A DNA stretch of 64,000 bases from Ambrosia x helenae (lineage: Eukaryota > Streptophyta > Magnoliopsida > Asterales > Asteraceae): contig CM061226.1 of the NCBI GenBank assembly GCA_030844895.1, forward strand, positions 46,508,238 to 46,572,237, written 5' to 3'. Made by a program: the position numbers and the translations under genes. A model generated the notes under the pieces. That model was not told the DNA's origin and ran no database searches. It saw only the letters and a list, made by a program, of their open reading frames with translations. The first letter of the stretch is position 1. Every line of letters begins with the position of its first letter. Shown piece after piece: positions 21,969-32,411 of the stretch.

Positions 21969-22938
21969 GTCGAATTCGGTATCGAGCTTGCTCCAGGTGC
22001 GGCCCCTATTGCCCGAGCCCCATATTGTCTTGCACCTCCCGAGATGCAGGAGTTGTCTAACCAGTTGCAGGAGCTGCTAGAGAAGGGTTTCATCCGACCT
22101 AGTTCGTCCCCGTGGGGAGCCCCTATTTTGTTTGTCAAGAAGAAGGATGGAAGCCTACGAATGTGTATCGACTACCGGGAATTGAACAAGGTTACCATCA
22201 AGAATCGTTATCCTCTTCCTCGCATCGATGACTTATTCGACCAACTTCAGGGTTCTAGTTTCTATTCGAAGATCGATTTGAGATCGGGGTACCATCAGTT
22301 GAGGGTCCAAGAAGCTGACATTCCGAAGACCGAATTTCGAACTCGCTATGGCCATTTCGAATTCTTGGTCATGCCTTTTGGTCTCACCAATGCACCCACC
22401 ATTTTTATGGATCTGATGAACCGTGTTTGCAAGCCCTATCTTGATAAGTTCGTGATTGTCTTCATTGATGATATTCTAGTCTATTCCAAGAACGAAGTGG
22501 ACCACCAGGAACACTTGCGTCTTGTTTTGGAACTCCTGAGGCGGGAACAGTTGTACGCCAAGTTTTCTAAGTGTAGCTTCTGGTTGCGTGAAGTCCAGTT
22601 CCTTGGTCATGTAGTTAATGAGAAAGGAATTCACGTTGACCCAGCTAAGATTGAAGCCATTAAAGACTGGGAAGCACCAAAGACGCCATCTGAGGTGCGC
22701 CAATTCCTGGGTCTTGCAAGTTATTATCGTCGTTTTATCGAGGGATTTTCGAAGATCGCTCAACCCCTCACCTCGCTTACCAGAAGGACAAGAAGTTCGA
22801 CTGGGGTGATTCGCAAGAGTCAGCCTTCCAGATGTTAAAGGCTAAACTCTGTTCTGCTCCTATCTTGTCCTTGCCTGAAGGCACGGACGATTTTGTGGTT
22901 TATTGTGACGCTTCTATCGGGGTCTCGGTTGTGTACTG
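21969..22938 (+). pseudogene. Chromovirus reverse transcriptase, broken at the 3' end
   Basis: From 22044 the RVT_1 domain is continuous: LLEKGFIRPSSSPWGAPILF, MCIDYRELNKVTIKNRYPLP, the palm motif FIDDILVYS (normal for Gypsy), FLGHVVNEKGIHVDPAKI and VRQFLGLASYYRRFIEGFSK. A frameshift near 22780 breaks the connection to RNase H. A short stretch in a second frame (KLCSAPILSLPEG, VVYCDASIG) carries the first RNase H Asp, followed by another shift near 22930. The enzyme would copy element RNA, but the polyprotein cannot be read through. Confidence 0.85.
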
Positions 22939-23691
22939 ATGCAGCGCGAGAAGGTCATCGCCTATGCTTCTCGTCAGCTCAAAGTTCATGAGAAAAACTA
23001 CCCCACCCATGATCTGGAATTGGGTGCTGTAGTCTTTGCTTTAAAGATTTGGAGGCATTACTTGTACGGTACCAAGTGCACTATCTACACCGATCACAAG
23101 AGCCTCCAACATATCTTTGATCAGAAGGTGTTGAATATAAGACAGCGTCGCTGGGTCGAGCTTCTTAATGATTACGAGTGCGCTATTAAATACCATCCTG
23201 GCAAGGCGAATGTGGTCGCAGACGCCTTGAGCAGGAAGGAAACGGCTAAACCTCGTCGTGTTCGAGCTCTTCAGCTCACCATCCATTCTGGCTTACCTGA
23301 TCGAATCCGTTCGGCGCAGCAAGAAGCTTTGAAGGAGGAAAACCTTAAAGCTGAAACCATGCACGGTGCTGATAACCACCTTGAACTCAGGTCCGATGGC
23401 CTACACTATTTCGCTGAACGTATTTGGGTTCCTTTATTTGGGGGCTTGCGGGAGCTCGTTCTTGATGAAGCTCACAAGTCCCAGTACTCTATTCACCCTG
23501 GCTCCGATAAGATGTATCAAGACCTAAAGATACTTTATTGGTGGCCGAACATGAAGGCGGACGTGGCTTCATACGTGAGCAAGTGCTTGACCTGTGCCAA
23601 GGTCAAGATTGAATATCAAAAGCCGTCGGCCTTCTGCAACAGCCTGAAATTCCTGAGTGGAAGTGGGAGCGGATTACGATGGACTTTGTGA
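22939..23691 (+). pseudogene. Chromovirus RNase H and integrase zinc-binding domain
   Basis: Continuous frame with RNase H motifs (VIAYASRQLKVHEKNYPTHD, DLELGAVVFALKIWRHYLYG, CTIYTDHKSLQHIF, NVVADALSRK). The integrase H2C2 zinc finger follows, with H in LDEAHKSQYSIHPG and C-x-x-C in KCLTCAKVK. A frameshift near 23625 separates it from the catalytic core. Confidence 0.85.
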
Positions 23692-24317
23692 CCAAACTCC
23701 CGAAATCGCCCAATGGTTGTGACATGATCTGGGTGATTGTTGACAGGTTGACAAAGTCTGCGCACTTCCTCGCTATCAAAGAAACCGATGGCCTCGAGCG
23801 TCTGGCACGGTTATATCTTAAGGAAGTGGTCTCTCGGCACGGGGTGCCTGTCTCTATTATTTCTGATCGTGATTCTCGATTCGCCTCTAACTTCTGGAAA
23901 TCCTTGCATAAGGCTCTGGGTACTCAGTTAGACATGAGCACAGCCTATCATCCGCAAACTGACGGTCAAAGTGAGCGGACAATCCAAACACTAGAAGACA
24001 TGCTCCGTGCATGTGTGATCGATTTTGGCAAGGGGTGGGAGAGTCATCTACCGTTGGTGGAATTCTCCTACAACAATAGTTACCATTCTAGCATCAAGGC
24101 AGCTCCGTTCGAGGCTCTTTACGGGCGGAAATGCCGGTCTCCTCTTTGTTGGGCCGAGGTGGGTGAGAGTCAACTCACCGGCCCGGAACTTGTGTACGAG
24201 ACTTCCGAGAAGATCGTACAAATCCGTAACCGCATGGCAGCAGCTCGGGATCGTCAAAAGAGCTATGCCGATCGTCGTCGCAAACCTTTAGAGTTTGAGG
24301 TTGGCGACAGGGTTTAA
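23679..24317 (+). pseudogene. Chromovirus integrase catalytic core, ended by an in-frame stop
   Basis: The rve core is present: Asp in MIWVIVDRLTKSAHF, Asp in SIISDRDSRFASNFW and Glu in PQTDGQSERTIQTLED. YNNSYHSSIKAAPFEALYGR and VGDRV follow. A TAA at 24315-24317 cuts it just before the C-terminal domain, in frame with the next segment, so it is a point nonsense mutation. The overlap with the preceding frame (23679-23691) marks the frameshift. Confidence 0.85.
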
Positions 24318-24761
24318 TTGAAGGTATCTCCGTGGAAGGGCGTTATACGTTTTGGGAAGCGGGGCAAATTGAATCCTCGGTATGTAGGACCGTTCGCAAT
24401 TCTGGAACGTATTGGACCGGTAGCATACAGGCTTGATCTGCCAGCTGAACTCAGTAATGTTCATAATGTCTTCCATGTCTCTAATCTCAAGAAGTGTCTG
24501 GCGGATGAATCTTTGGTTGTTCCTCTCGAAGAGATCAAGGTGGATGATCGTCTGCGTATTGTGGAGGAACCGGTTGAAATTCTTGACTATAAGATCCGTA
24601 GCCTTCGTCGGAGTAAAATCCGCATTGTTAAAGTCCGTTGGAACTCAAATCGTGGACCGGAGTTCACGTGGGAACGGGAAGATCAGATGAAGGCTAAGTA
24701 TCCCCATTTATTTCCTAAACGCGCGTTCGAATCAAGGCATGTCTCTGCTGAAGCTGAGTGA
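24318..24761 (+). pseudogene. Integrase C-terminal domain with chromodomain
   Basis: GKLNPRYVGPFAILERIGPV is the SH3-like GPY/F module, followed by LSNVHNVFHVSNLKKCL. The chromodomain-type tail reads EEPVEILDYKIRSLRRSKIR and VKVRWNSNRGPEFTWEREDQ. Such a tail is diagnostic of chromoviruses and may direct insertion to particular chromatin. The frame is intact to TGA 24759-24761 but cut off from the core by the stop at 24315. Confidence 0.85.
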
Positions 24762-24865
24762 ATCTCGGGTCGAGATTCCTTTCAACAGGGGGATGATGTG
24801 GCAACCGGAAAATTTTTCTTCTCTTTCATCTCTTCCTCTTGGTCGTGGGAAATTTTCGGGACGAA

Positions 24866-24887
24866 AATTCTTTCAACAGGGGGATGA
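24866..24887 (+). other. Chromovirus polypurine tract, duplicated
   Basis: CAACAGGGGGATGATG lies immediately before the 3' LTR. An almost identical copy, TTCAACAGGGGGATGATGTG, is present 86 bp upstream at 24781-24800, so the priming region is a direct duplication. Confidence 0.75.
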
Positions 24888-27583
24888 TGTGACACCCGGC
24901 AAACTCAGGTTAGTAACATTGACTAAACTAGTAAGTCTACCTTAGCGAGTCATACTTATTACATACTTAACTAGATCAGTCGGGTCGTTATGATGATTCT
25001 AGGAAGTCATCGGGAGTCGTTACGATGATCCGCGGGATCATCGGGAGTCGGTCCATAACCATGTGTACAAGGATTCGTGATTCGTGGAATCACCGGGTTT
25101 AGCACACACACGCAAGTCTCGAGTCCCGGGAATTGGTGAACGGATGTAAGGGTGTTAGTTATCATGCATTATGTGTTTATAATCATAACGTGACTTGTTG
25201 GTATGTTAATGCGTGTTTATATGTGTTAAAATAGTGTTTAACGCGCCGAAAACCCAATCTGAGATGTTACAGGCGATTAGGAATCAGGAGATTGCCTAAT
25301 CGCCTGTCTATAGGCGATTGGGAAGGCTTAGGGGGCGATTAGGCCCCTAATCGCCTGAAGTGTCAGGCGATTAGGCCCCCTAATCGCCTGCTAAGGGCTG
25401 CTACTCGCCTGCACTGCTGTGCACGGGTCAAAACACCTATAAATAGAACCCTTAACTCCCCAAACACCCTTAGAGCAACCCTAACTGATCCTAAGCCACC
25501 CACACACCCTAGAAGACCTCTGGAACTTGTTTTGCTACAAAAATCACCATTTCCAAGCTTACACACCTTTCTTTGATAAAATCCAAGGTGTGTTCTTCAT
25601 CTCTAACCTTTGTAAAGTTGTTGTTTTGGTTCCCCAAAAGTCCAGACCTTGTTTTGCTAAGTTTGTGTCTTTAAAACCCTTTGAAAAGAGTTCTAAAACA
25701 AGTCTACACCATAATACTTGCTATATGTGAAGTTTACATGCATATGTTGATCTTCTTGGTGTTTATAACATGAATGTTTCCATGAAATGGTTGTACTTCT
25801 GTTACGTAGGGGTTATTAGGATGATTATCTAAGAGTTTGAGCTATTGTTGTTGTGTTATGATGAAAATGTGTATTTTGACCCATTTGAATGATTCTTGAA
25901 GATCTAGGATGATTATGGTATGATTAATGATGGAATGTTGTTAGGATTTACACTAAGGAGGTGTTAAAACAAAGAAATGTTGATTTGCAAACTAGTAGGA
26001 GATGAAATCTGATTGTTTCCATTTAAGGAAAGATAAGGTTAGTTAATGAAACCTAGTATTTTGCCATTTTTGGAAATAATTGCATAAAGGATGTTAGATC
26101 AGTGATAAAATGGGGGGGGGTTTGCTTGGAATGGGTTGGTAAATGGTTTAGGTTTGATATTGGGTGTTTTTGCATGTTTCGGATCTGATTTGGAGGGTTA
26201 AAACGCGCAAAAATCCGTTGCACAGCTGCAACAGGCGATTAGGTTAGGGGCCTAATCGCCTGACACTTCAGGCGATTAGGGGCCTAATCGCCCCCTAACA
26301 TTCCTAATCGCCCCCTGCATCAGGCGATTAGGATTCCTGGTGACCAAGCCTACTCACCAGTTGACTTTTCCTAATTGCATGCTAAATTCCTAATCGCGTG
26401 TACTGCTGTTTTAAGCGTATTTTGGTATCCCGAAGCATGATTTGACATCTAGGAACATGATAGGAACCCCGGGACATGCTATATGACTTGGTAACACGTG
26501 TTCGGACTCAATTGTACTTTAAATATGCGTTATGCTAGACTAGGTGAACTCTTGCGCGTGCTAAGTGTTTAACTTCATATGTTGCATGATACTTTGCATT
26601 TAGCTAACACGTGGGATGTCGGGTCACCAATGGGATGTCTGGTCTTGTCTGGTACGGTCGGTTCAGTCAAAGATGTTTTCAAACGTTTATGGTCACGGTC
26701 TGGACATTCGGGGACTAGTTAACCCACGGGTTATTAGTCCGAATACTTATACACATCTTATGATAGGTCGCCGCTATTTGGGGCTATCATAGCATAATTA
26801 CTTAACTGTTTTCAAGTAACGCAAACCGAGGTGAGTTTCACAGCCCCACTTTTACTGTTTTGCTTTCGGGGGAGAAACATGCTTCGTACGAACTATTTAA
26901 AGCTCATGTTATACTATGGGCACTTTATGTTACTATACGGCTTTTATGGAAAGTCCCAGGGGAAACCATGAATGTGCTGGAACGCACAACGAGGGAAATG
27001 TGGATAGATTTATTGGGCCTCACAAACCCCACTCGACGGCGGGGCCGGGCGGGTGCATATTGTCTCTACCTATCGGGCTACCGAGGCATCGGTAGCCCAG
27101 TCATCTGGGCTGGTATCATCTTTTGGTTCATGTTTAGTAATGGGTTCCCAACCGTAGTAGTAAAAACACTTAACGTCTAGCTAACGTTCTTATGACGTAG
27201 TATTAACGGGAATGATCTTTGTGAACTTGTGACAACACTTTTATAAAAGAAAACCTGTGAACTAACCAGCACTATATGTTGACATTTTTGGCATGTTTTC
27301 TCAGGTCGCTAAGGTAGCAATCAATGGGCTAGGCGCACGGAGTCATGCACAGCGTCTAATATTTTGAAGCATATTAAACAATGTTTTGTAAACAATGATA
27401 TGTCTTTTGGTTGTAAACAAGAAATGCTTCCGCTGCTGGTTTACGGCTCAAAGTATGATATTTTGGTTTTAAAAATATATGTGAATGCATGTTTGTTGTA
27501 TGTTTATTGTGATCGTTGACTGAGATCCTGGTGTGTCACGCGCCTCGCGGTAAAACCCGCACGTGGAATTTGAGGGTGTGACA
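24888..27583 (+). repeat. Chromovirus 3' LTR (2696 bp)
   Basis: Colinear with the 5' LTR except for small indels and the 70-bp inverted block (26269-26338) plus about 30 extra bases before it (26242-26268). It has an intact TATA box, TATAAATA, at 25438-25445 and a conserved splice-like pair at 26831 and 27304. It ends GGTGTGACA before the ACTTC duplication. Confidence 0.9.
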
Positions 27584-27644
27584 ACTTCAAACAACATCTA
27601 TAAAAATAAAAAAAAAACACATTTTCATCAAACATCTGTTAACT

Positions 27645-28271
27645 TTAAAGCAAAAATATTAAACTAAACTGGATATCAAAATTTGTTCTAAAATAAAAAA
27701 TAAAATACAAACCAACGCTCAACAGATTCTTAGCTTCTCCGTTAAGAATATATTTAAAAGGAATGAACTTGAAACCATACTCAACACATTGCCAATCCTT
27801 AAAATGTTTCATAGTTGTACAACGATAAAAAATGACTTTGTATTCATGTGCTATAACTTTGTAGAGGTCCTTGTTTTCACCGACACCGAACTTAGATATC
27901 ACAACCACAACATCTTCTTCAAGCTGACTGTCAAAAAATTGCATCAAATGTGCGTTGATAGAACATTGAATCTTATCACCATGCAAATAGATTAACAGAA
28001 AGCACAAAATATTCAGAAAGGAGCACATCTTCAAGAATAAAAAAGAAAACCAAGTTATAAACATTACCTGCTCATCAATGAATATCACCTCCATCTTATA
28101 ACTTGTGTTCCACTTTTGTATGATTCGAGCCTTCATGTTCCACATATCTTTAGTTGGATTAAGATCACAAATAAAACTAAGATTGTTTTTAGCATTGTCC
28201 ATTGACATTGACATGGTTTTAAAGATATGCTTTAAGAGGGAAATTTGAAAAACTTTATTTAGAAAATTCAA
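27645..28271 (-). pseudogene. RPA1-like (DUF223, OB-fold) gene fragment with a lost splice acceptor
   Basis: The minus-strand frame holds a single OB-fold of the plant DUF223/replication protein A 70 kDa type: DMWNMKARIIQKWNTSYKME, VIFIDEQ, then GDKIQCSINAHLMQFFDSQL, VVVISKFGVGENKDLYKVIA and HEYKVIFYRCTTMKHF. Between DEQ and GDK is a 29-codon hydrophobic insert (28067-27981). It begins GTAATG and ends GCAT where an intron should end CAG, so it looks like a retained intron whose acceptor was lost. The likely start is the MSMSMD near 28214, with a TATATAAG box about 90 bp upstream (28305-28312). RPA1 binds single-stranded DNA. Only the first domain is present, so this is a truncated duplicate. 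Confidence 0.6.
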
Positions 28272-28645
28272 ATCTGATATTACGAATGGGTGAATTTGTT
28301 ATGAGCTTATATAAGGAATTAATGAGTCACGTTTCCCTATGTTAATTTAAAATTTCCCTCTTAATATTCAAACTTAGGGCCATAACAACTGTAACAGATG
28401 TGCATAACAGCTGCTACTTAACACGTCAGCTCCATTTAGTCTGAACATCTGTTCGTTAATCGAGACTAATAACAAACAAACTCTGTTGAGGACAACAGTG
28501 GTAAATTCAAGTGGCCCACATTTTTTTTTGAATATTTTAAGATGGTTAATAACATCATTTTCGCATCACACGGGCATTGTTGGCCTATCTCTCCGCTTGA
28601 CAGCTCAGTTTTCTTATGTCACACACGACTATCCTATTATAATAA

Positions 28646-28646
<1 letters not shown>
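28272..28646. other. Non-coding stretch upstream of the RPA1-like fragment
   Basis: AT-rich sequence holding the TATATAAG element at 28305-28312 (minus strand). I see no gene or recognisable element end. Confidence 0.4.

Positions 28647-28686
<40 letters not shown>
28647..28686 (+). repeat. (TA)n microsatellite
   Basis: About 20 TA units. The sequence following it, GGGTTGGGTTAAAATAAAAA, resembles a transposon end that abuts TA runs, but no inverted partner is visible in the window. Confidence 0.9.
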
Positions 28687-28690
<4 letters not shown>

Positions 28691-29284
28691 TGGGTTAAAA
28701 TAAAAACCCTCCTAAGTTATGAAAACTCAAGAAACCTATTACTCATCATTGATCTTCATTAATCAAAGGCTGATATTGATCCAACAATTTAATAATAATA
28801 TAGCAAATGTCCTTTTTGTTCTATAAGATTAACAAGGGCATTTTAGTCATAGAGTGATAAAAACCACCTTTTGAATATACGAGCTACATGCAGAGTTCAG
28901 AAAAATGACTATTCACCTGACAAAAAAGCTTTCTACACAGTTTTGTATTTGTTTATTACTAACGTAAATTAAGAAGACCCAACATCTTCTTCTCTCTCAT
29001 TAAAATTTCTCAAACACAAAATAACTTCTCTCTCATTTTCCTCACAAGCGAAAACTTTCGTCTCATTCAAACACATCATATTCTGTATGAAATTAGTTCT
29101 TTGGGACTAATTAAAAAGTTTTTTCGTATATTTTTTTAAACTGATTTTGAATACTAACCTCTTATCATTGTTGTTTAACAGATCTGAGAGTTGGTTCTGT
29201 AGCTAGGGTTTATGATGAAACAAAGATTTAAGGCTTTAACATCATCAAAAGGTGGCGATTAAAGGGATAAAAGGTATCAAAAGT

Positions 29285-29490
29285 ATTATATGCTCAAACC
29301 CCTATTTTTTGAATAATTTTGGTGAAGGATTGCTATATAGGCTTCCACATTTCGTGTAAATGTTTTTGCACAGATAGCTAGATACCACATTTAAAAAGAG
29401 TAATCAATCACCGCTAAACGAACATCGTTGTAGTTTTTGATGTATATGGTTTTGAGGTAAGGTGGTTACAATTTTTTTTGTTGTAAAACA
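29285..29490 (+). repeat. Intronic direct repeat, copy 1
   Basis: ATTATATGCTCAAACCCC... through TTTTGGTGAAGGATTGCTAT and GATACCACATTT to GTTGTAAAACA. It is repeated with about 80% identity at 29648-29850. Confidence 0.75.
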
Positions 29491-29647
29491 CGTTAAAACA
29501 TACTAGACAAATGAAAAACAATTGGGTTAAAACAGGAGGTTTGGGTTATGATTAAAGTGTAAGCTACACTTTTAACAAACGATGTTACAAAAAAATGATA
29601 TAAATGTAGTTATCATGTAGTTAGTAAAGTTTAATTGTTTCATTGGT

Positions 29648-29850
29648 ATTATATGCCTAACCCCTTTTTTTTAATCATTTTGGTGAAGGATTGCTATCTA
29701 GGATTCTACATTTGGTGTAAAATTTTTTGCACAAATAGATACCACATTTCAAATGCCAAATCAAATCACAGCTGAACAAACATGGGTTGAATTTTTTTAT
29801 GAATATGGTTTTGATGTAACGTGGTTACATTTTAATTCTGTTGTAAAACA
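29648..29850 (+). repeat. Intronic direct repeat, copy 2
   Basis: Same order of words as copy 1 (ATTATATGCCTAACCCC, GGTGAAGGATTGCTAT, GATACCACATTT, TGTAACGTGGTTACA, TTGTAAAACA), offset by about 360 bp. It marks an old segmental duplication within the presumed first intron. Confidence 0.75.
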
Positions 29851-30539
29851 GGTAAAAAATATAGTGGTGTAGCAACGAAAATAAAATGATATAGCTTAAT
29901 TGTTTGATATTAGTAGAAAATAATCGTGTAACAAGGTGAAAAATAATTGATAGAAAAAAAAAGGTTAGTGTTAGTATAATTTCTAAAAAGACTGTTACAC
30001 AAAATGATATAACTGTACTTCTTTCCCAAAATTACAGGAGAGTGGATGAAATCAGAAGAATGAGAAGAGGTAAGCTTGCTTAACTATATTAAGAACATAT
30101 AACATAAAATGAATGACAAAAAATATCGTTTAAAGTAATAATGACAACCGTAAATTAATATGATTCGGTTAGAAAAAGCCCTCGTATAGCAAGAAATACG
30201 TTAAAAAGAAATCCAAACACACTGGAAACTGCAATAGTGCTTGACGAACAGGAGGAAGCAAATGCTGAAAAGAAAGATTTGCGGAAAAGACGGAAGTTAA
30301 TAGGTAAGTTCCTTAAAGATGTTCAAAAACCATGATCTCAACGACAAAAATTTGTTAATATATAATTTGGCACTTATTATTATAAGATAATTAACCAAGG
30401 TTATGAAGATGACAATTCAGATTATGAAAATGCGAAGACAGACTATAAGATAATATCAGGAAGAAATTATAAGAAAAAGGGTAAACCATTCTATATATTG
30501 ATTAAGAATAAATTTTTTATAAAAAAATAGCTTACTTTT

Positions 30540-30953
30540 CACAAAAAAATATTGACATTTATCTTTGAAAACAAGTTCTGAAGGAAGGTCGTCAGATTGT
30601 AAGATAATATCAGGAAAAATTGAAAAGAAAAAAAGGTATATAGTATTGTGTATCTATCTCGATGTATAGCATTTCTTAGAAAAAGATATTACGGTTTACA
30701 AAAAATAGTAACGTTTTCTCTTTGAACACAGGTTGTGAAGGAAGATCTTCGGATTGTAAGATAATATCAGGAAAAAATCACAAGAAAAAAGGTATAAAAG
30801 ATTTATTTATTTATTAAGATATTAACATTTCTTAGAAAAGATATTACAGTTCACAAAAAAATTGTATCTTTTATCTTTGACCACAGTTTCTGAAGGAAGA
30901 TCGTCGGATTGTAAGATAATATCATCGTTAAAGGGGAAAAAAAGGTTAGATAG
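30540..30953 (+). repeat. Tandem array of a duplicated exon plus intron (about 157-bp unit)
   Basis: Three units contain an intron tail (ACAAAAAA...TATCTTTGA) and an exon coding for [S/C]EGRSSDCKIIS followed by a Lys-rich end. A diverged fourth copy at 30444-30480 gives DYKIISGRNYKKKG. Exon lengths near 60 bp keep the reading phase. Confidence 0.75.
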
Positions 30954-31313
30954 ACCATTTACCTAATTGTATGCATTGAAACAAAAAAAAATTGTTTGCT
31001 GCAGTTTTTTTAAAACTAACAATGCTTATTGTAAATTCATTGATTCAAACAGAAAAACGTCACGGTGTGGTGAAGTTTGGATTAACAACCTCAAAAAAGA
31101 AGAATGGTAAAGGTAAGGAGTTAGTATTAAAAACTACTTTCAAGTATTATACATATAAACCAAAAAAATATAATGAAAATAGGTTCTTGTGATTGATTAA
31201 ATAAATTGGAAGAAAATGGTAGCATATAAACATTCCACGCCATTTGGTTTAATGTTCGTGTATGAAATGTAGTTATATTGTACGAATAAAACTCCATTTC
31301 TTTGCATGCACAG

Positions 31314-31763
31314 GAATGAAGAACAAATTGGACGATAATGAAGATAGGGTGGACACGGATGTAGTGGAAAGAAGTTGAGTAAGAAAAGGAAGGAAAAAAT
31401 GGCCGATAATGAAGATATGGTGGACAACGATGTAGTGGATAAGAAGTTGAGTAAGAAAAGGAAAAGGAAAGAAGGTGAGAAGCAAAGGAACGCAGAAAGT
31501 AACGAAGATTTGGGTGAAGACGGGCAGGTTGGCGGGAAAAGAAGTAACTGGTTTGGTATACGGACACGTTCATCACCGCTGCAGTTTTTTAAAGGCATTG
31601 GCGCATTGCAAGAACAGCAAAAGGACGCTGTAAGACGTATGGGTTTTAGGAAATTACTGAAATTCAAGGTGGATGGCATACCGGCTAAACTAGGACATTA
31701 CATGGTTGATAGGTTTAAACCCAAAAAAATGGAAATCCGAGTACCGAGTGGTAAAATAAAAAT
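31314..31763 (+). pseudogene. Ulp1-type gene, N-terminal domain exon (left half), cut by a Pack-MULE
   Basis: A basic Lys/Arg-rich stretch (SKKRKRKEGEKQRN) contains a tandem duplication of about 71 bp (31335-31405 against 31406 onward). Its first copy is frameshifted and stops. A conserved domain follows: RMGFRKLLKFKVDGIPAKLG, YMVDRF and RVPSGKIK. This pattern is typical of the N-terminal region of plant transposon-associated Ulp1 protease proteins. The exon is interrupted at 31763 by a 1126-bp transposon. Removing it with one copy of the 9-bp duplication rejoins the frame to KESIHQLLGIP at 32903. Confidence 0.6.
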
Positions 31764-31977
31764 GAGTTAATAGCCATTTTCGTCCCTGAGGTTTGGGCCA
31801 GTTTGCCACTTCAGTACAAAAGTTTTTTTTTTGCAATTCCTTCCCTGAGGTTTGGATTTTTTTGCCAAATTCGTCCTTTTCACTAACCCAGTTAAAAAAT
31901 CTCGTTAATGTCAGGGGTAGGGTTGTCTTTTTACCTCAGGGACGAATTTGGCATTTAAAATTCAACTTTACCCCACA

Positions 31978-31982
<5 letters not shown>

Positions 31983-32071
<89 letters not shown>
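31983..32071 (+). repeat. (CT)n microsatellite in the left arm of the Pack-MULE
   Basis: About 44 CT units at the inner edge of the left inverted repeat. It makes a Leu-Ser ORF of no meaning. Confidence 0.95.
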
Positions 32072-32073
<2 letters not shown>

Positions 32074-32144
32074 ATAATTTTGATTCTAGACATGAATAGG
32101 TTGAAAGATTTATATAATGTGAGGAAATCATATGAAGAACAAAC

Positions 32145-32234
32145 TTGTCCTTGATAATGGTGATGACGCGGAGCTCTTAGCATTCTTAATATTGTGTCAG
32201 AAACAAGATGTAAAGGCATGTTCAGGGACAATCT
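32145..32234 (-). pseudogene. Captured VPS3/TGFBRAP1-like exon B
   Basis: On the minus strand, ATTTGCAG|AGATTG opens and GGACAA|GTTTGTT closes a 90-bp exon. It codes for MPLHLVSDTILRMLR followed by HHHYQGQ. In VPS3-like proteins this segment directly follows the one in exon A, so order and orientation are preserved. The intervening intron (32235-32411, 177 bp) is retained, so capture was at DNA level and not through an mRNA. Confidence 0.7.
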
Positions 32235-32411
32235 CTGCAAATAAAACCTAAAAACTTTAGCATGCGTAGCTATGGCTATTACTGATTGGAGGTTGTTATT
32301 GCCTCGTTTGGTGGAACTTAAGTTTTGTGTTCGCATTTTTAATTTAAACAATGCGTGTGAAAAAAATCAATAAAATTTGTGTTGTTGGGATTTAAATATG
32401 AGACTTGAAAC

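Larger units (their letters stand above)
16780..27588 (+). mobile_element. Full-length Tekay/Del-like Ty3/Gypsy chromovirus, target duplication ACTTC
   Basis: ACTTC flanks the element at 16780-16784 and 27584-27588. Inside are two long LTRs, a Met-tRNA primer site, gag, protease, RT, RNase H, integrase and a C-terminal chromodomain-like segment, then a polypurine tract. RT before integrase makes it Ty3/Gypsy. The chromodomain and long LTRs with TGTGACA ends fit the Tekay/Del clade. The LTRs are about 98% alike by eye, implying a fairly recent insertion, yet at least eight stops or frameshifts interrupt the coding region. It was therefore probably mobilised by proteins from another copy, or has since been altered by conversion. 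Confidence 0.85.
28687..31313 (+). pseudogene. 5' part of an Ulp1-type gene: leader and small exons
   Basis: This AT-rich stretch holds a likely leader (28980-29260) and a series of small purine-rich exon-like blocks bounded by AG and GT. Examples are near 30034-30068, 30169-30303, 30402-30480, 30575-30635, 30732-30791, 30887-30953 and 31055-31113. They code for short basic, Lys-rich peptides. Four of the blocks are tandem copies of one exon. The blocks lead into the conserved exon at 31314. I cannot fix a start codon or prove that every block is spliced. I assign it to the Ulp1-type gene only by position and strand. Confidence 0.4.

Noticed and set aside
28687..28760. GGGTTGGGTTAAAATAAAAACC after the TA run as a transposon terminal repeat
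   Set aside because: It resembles transposon ends I have seen beside TA runs, but no inverted partner or target duplication is visible in the window.
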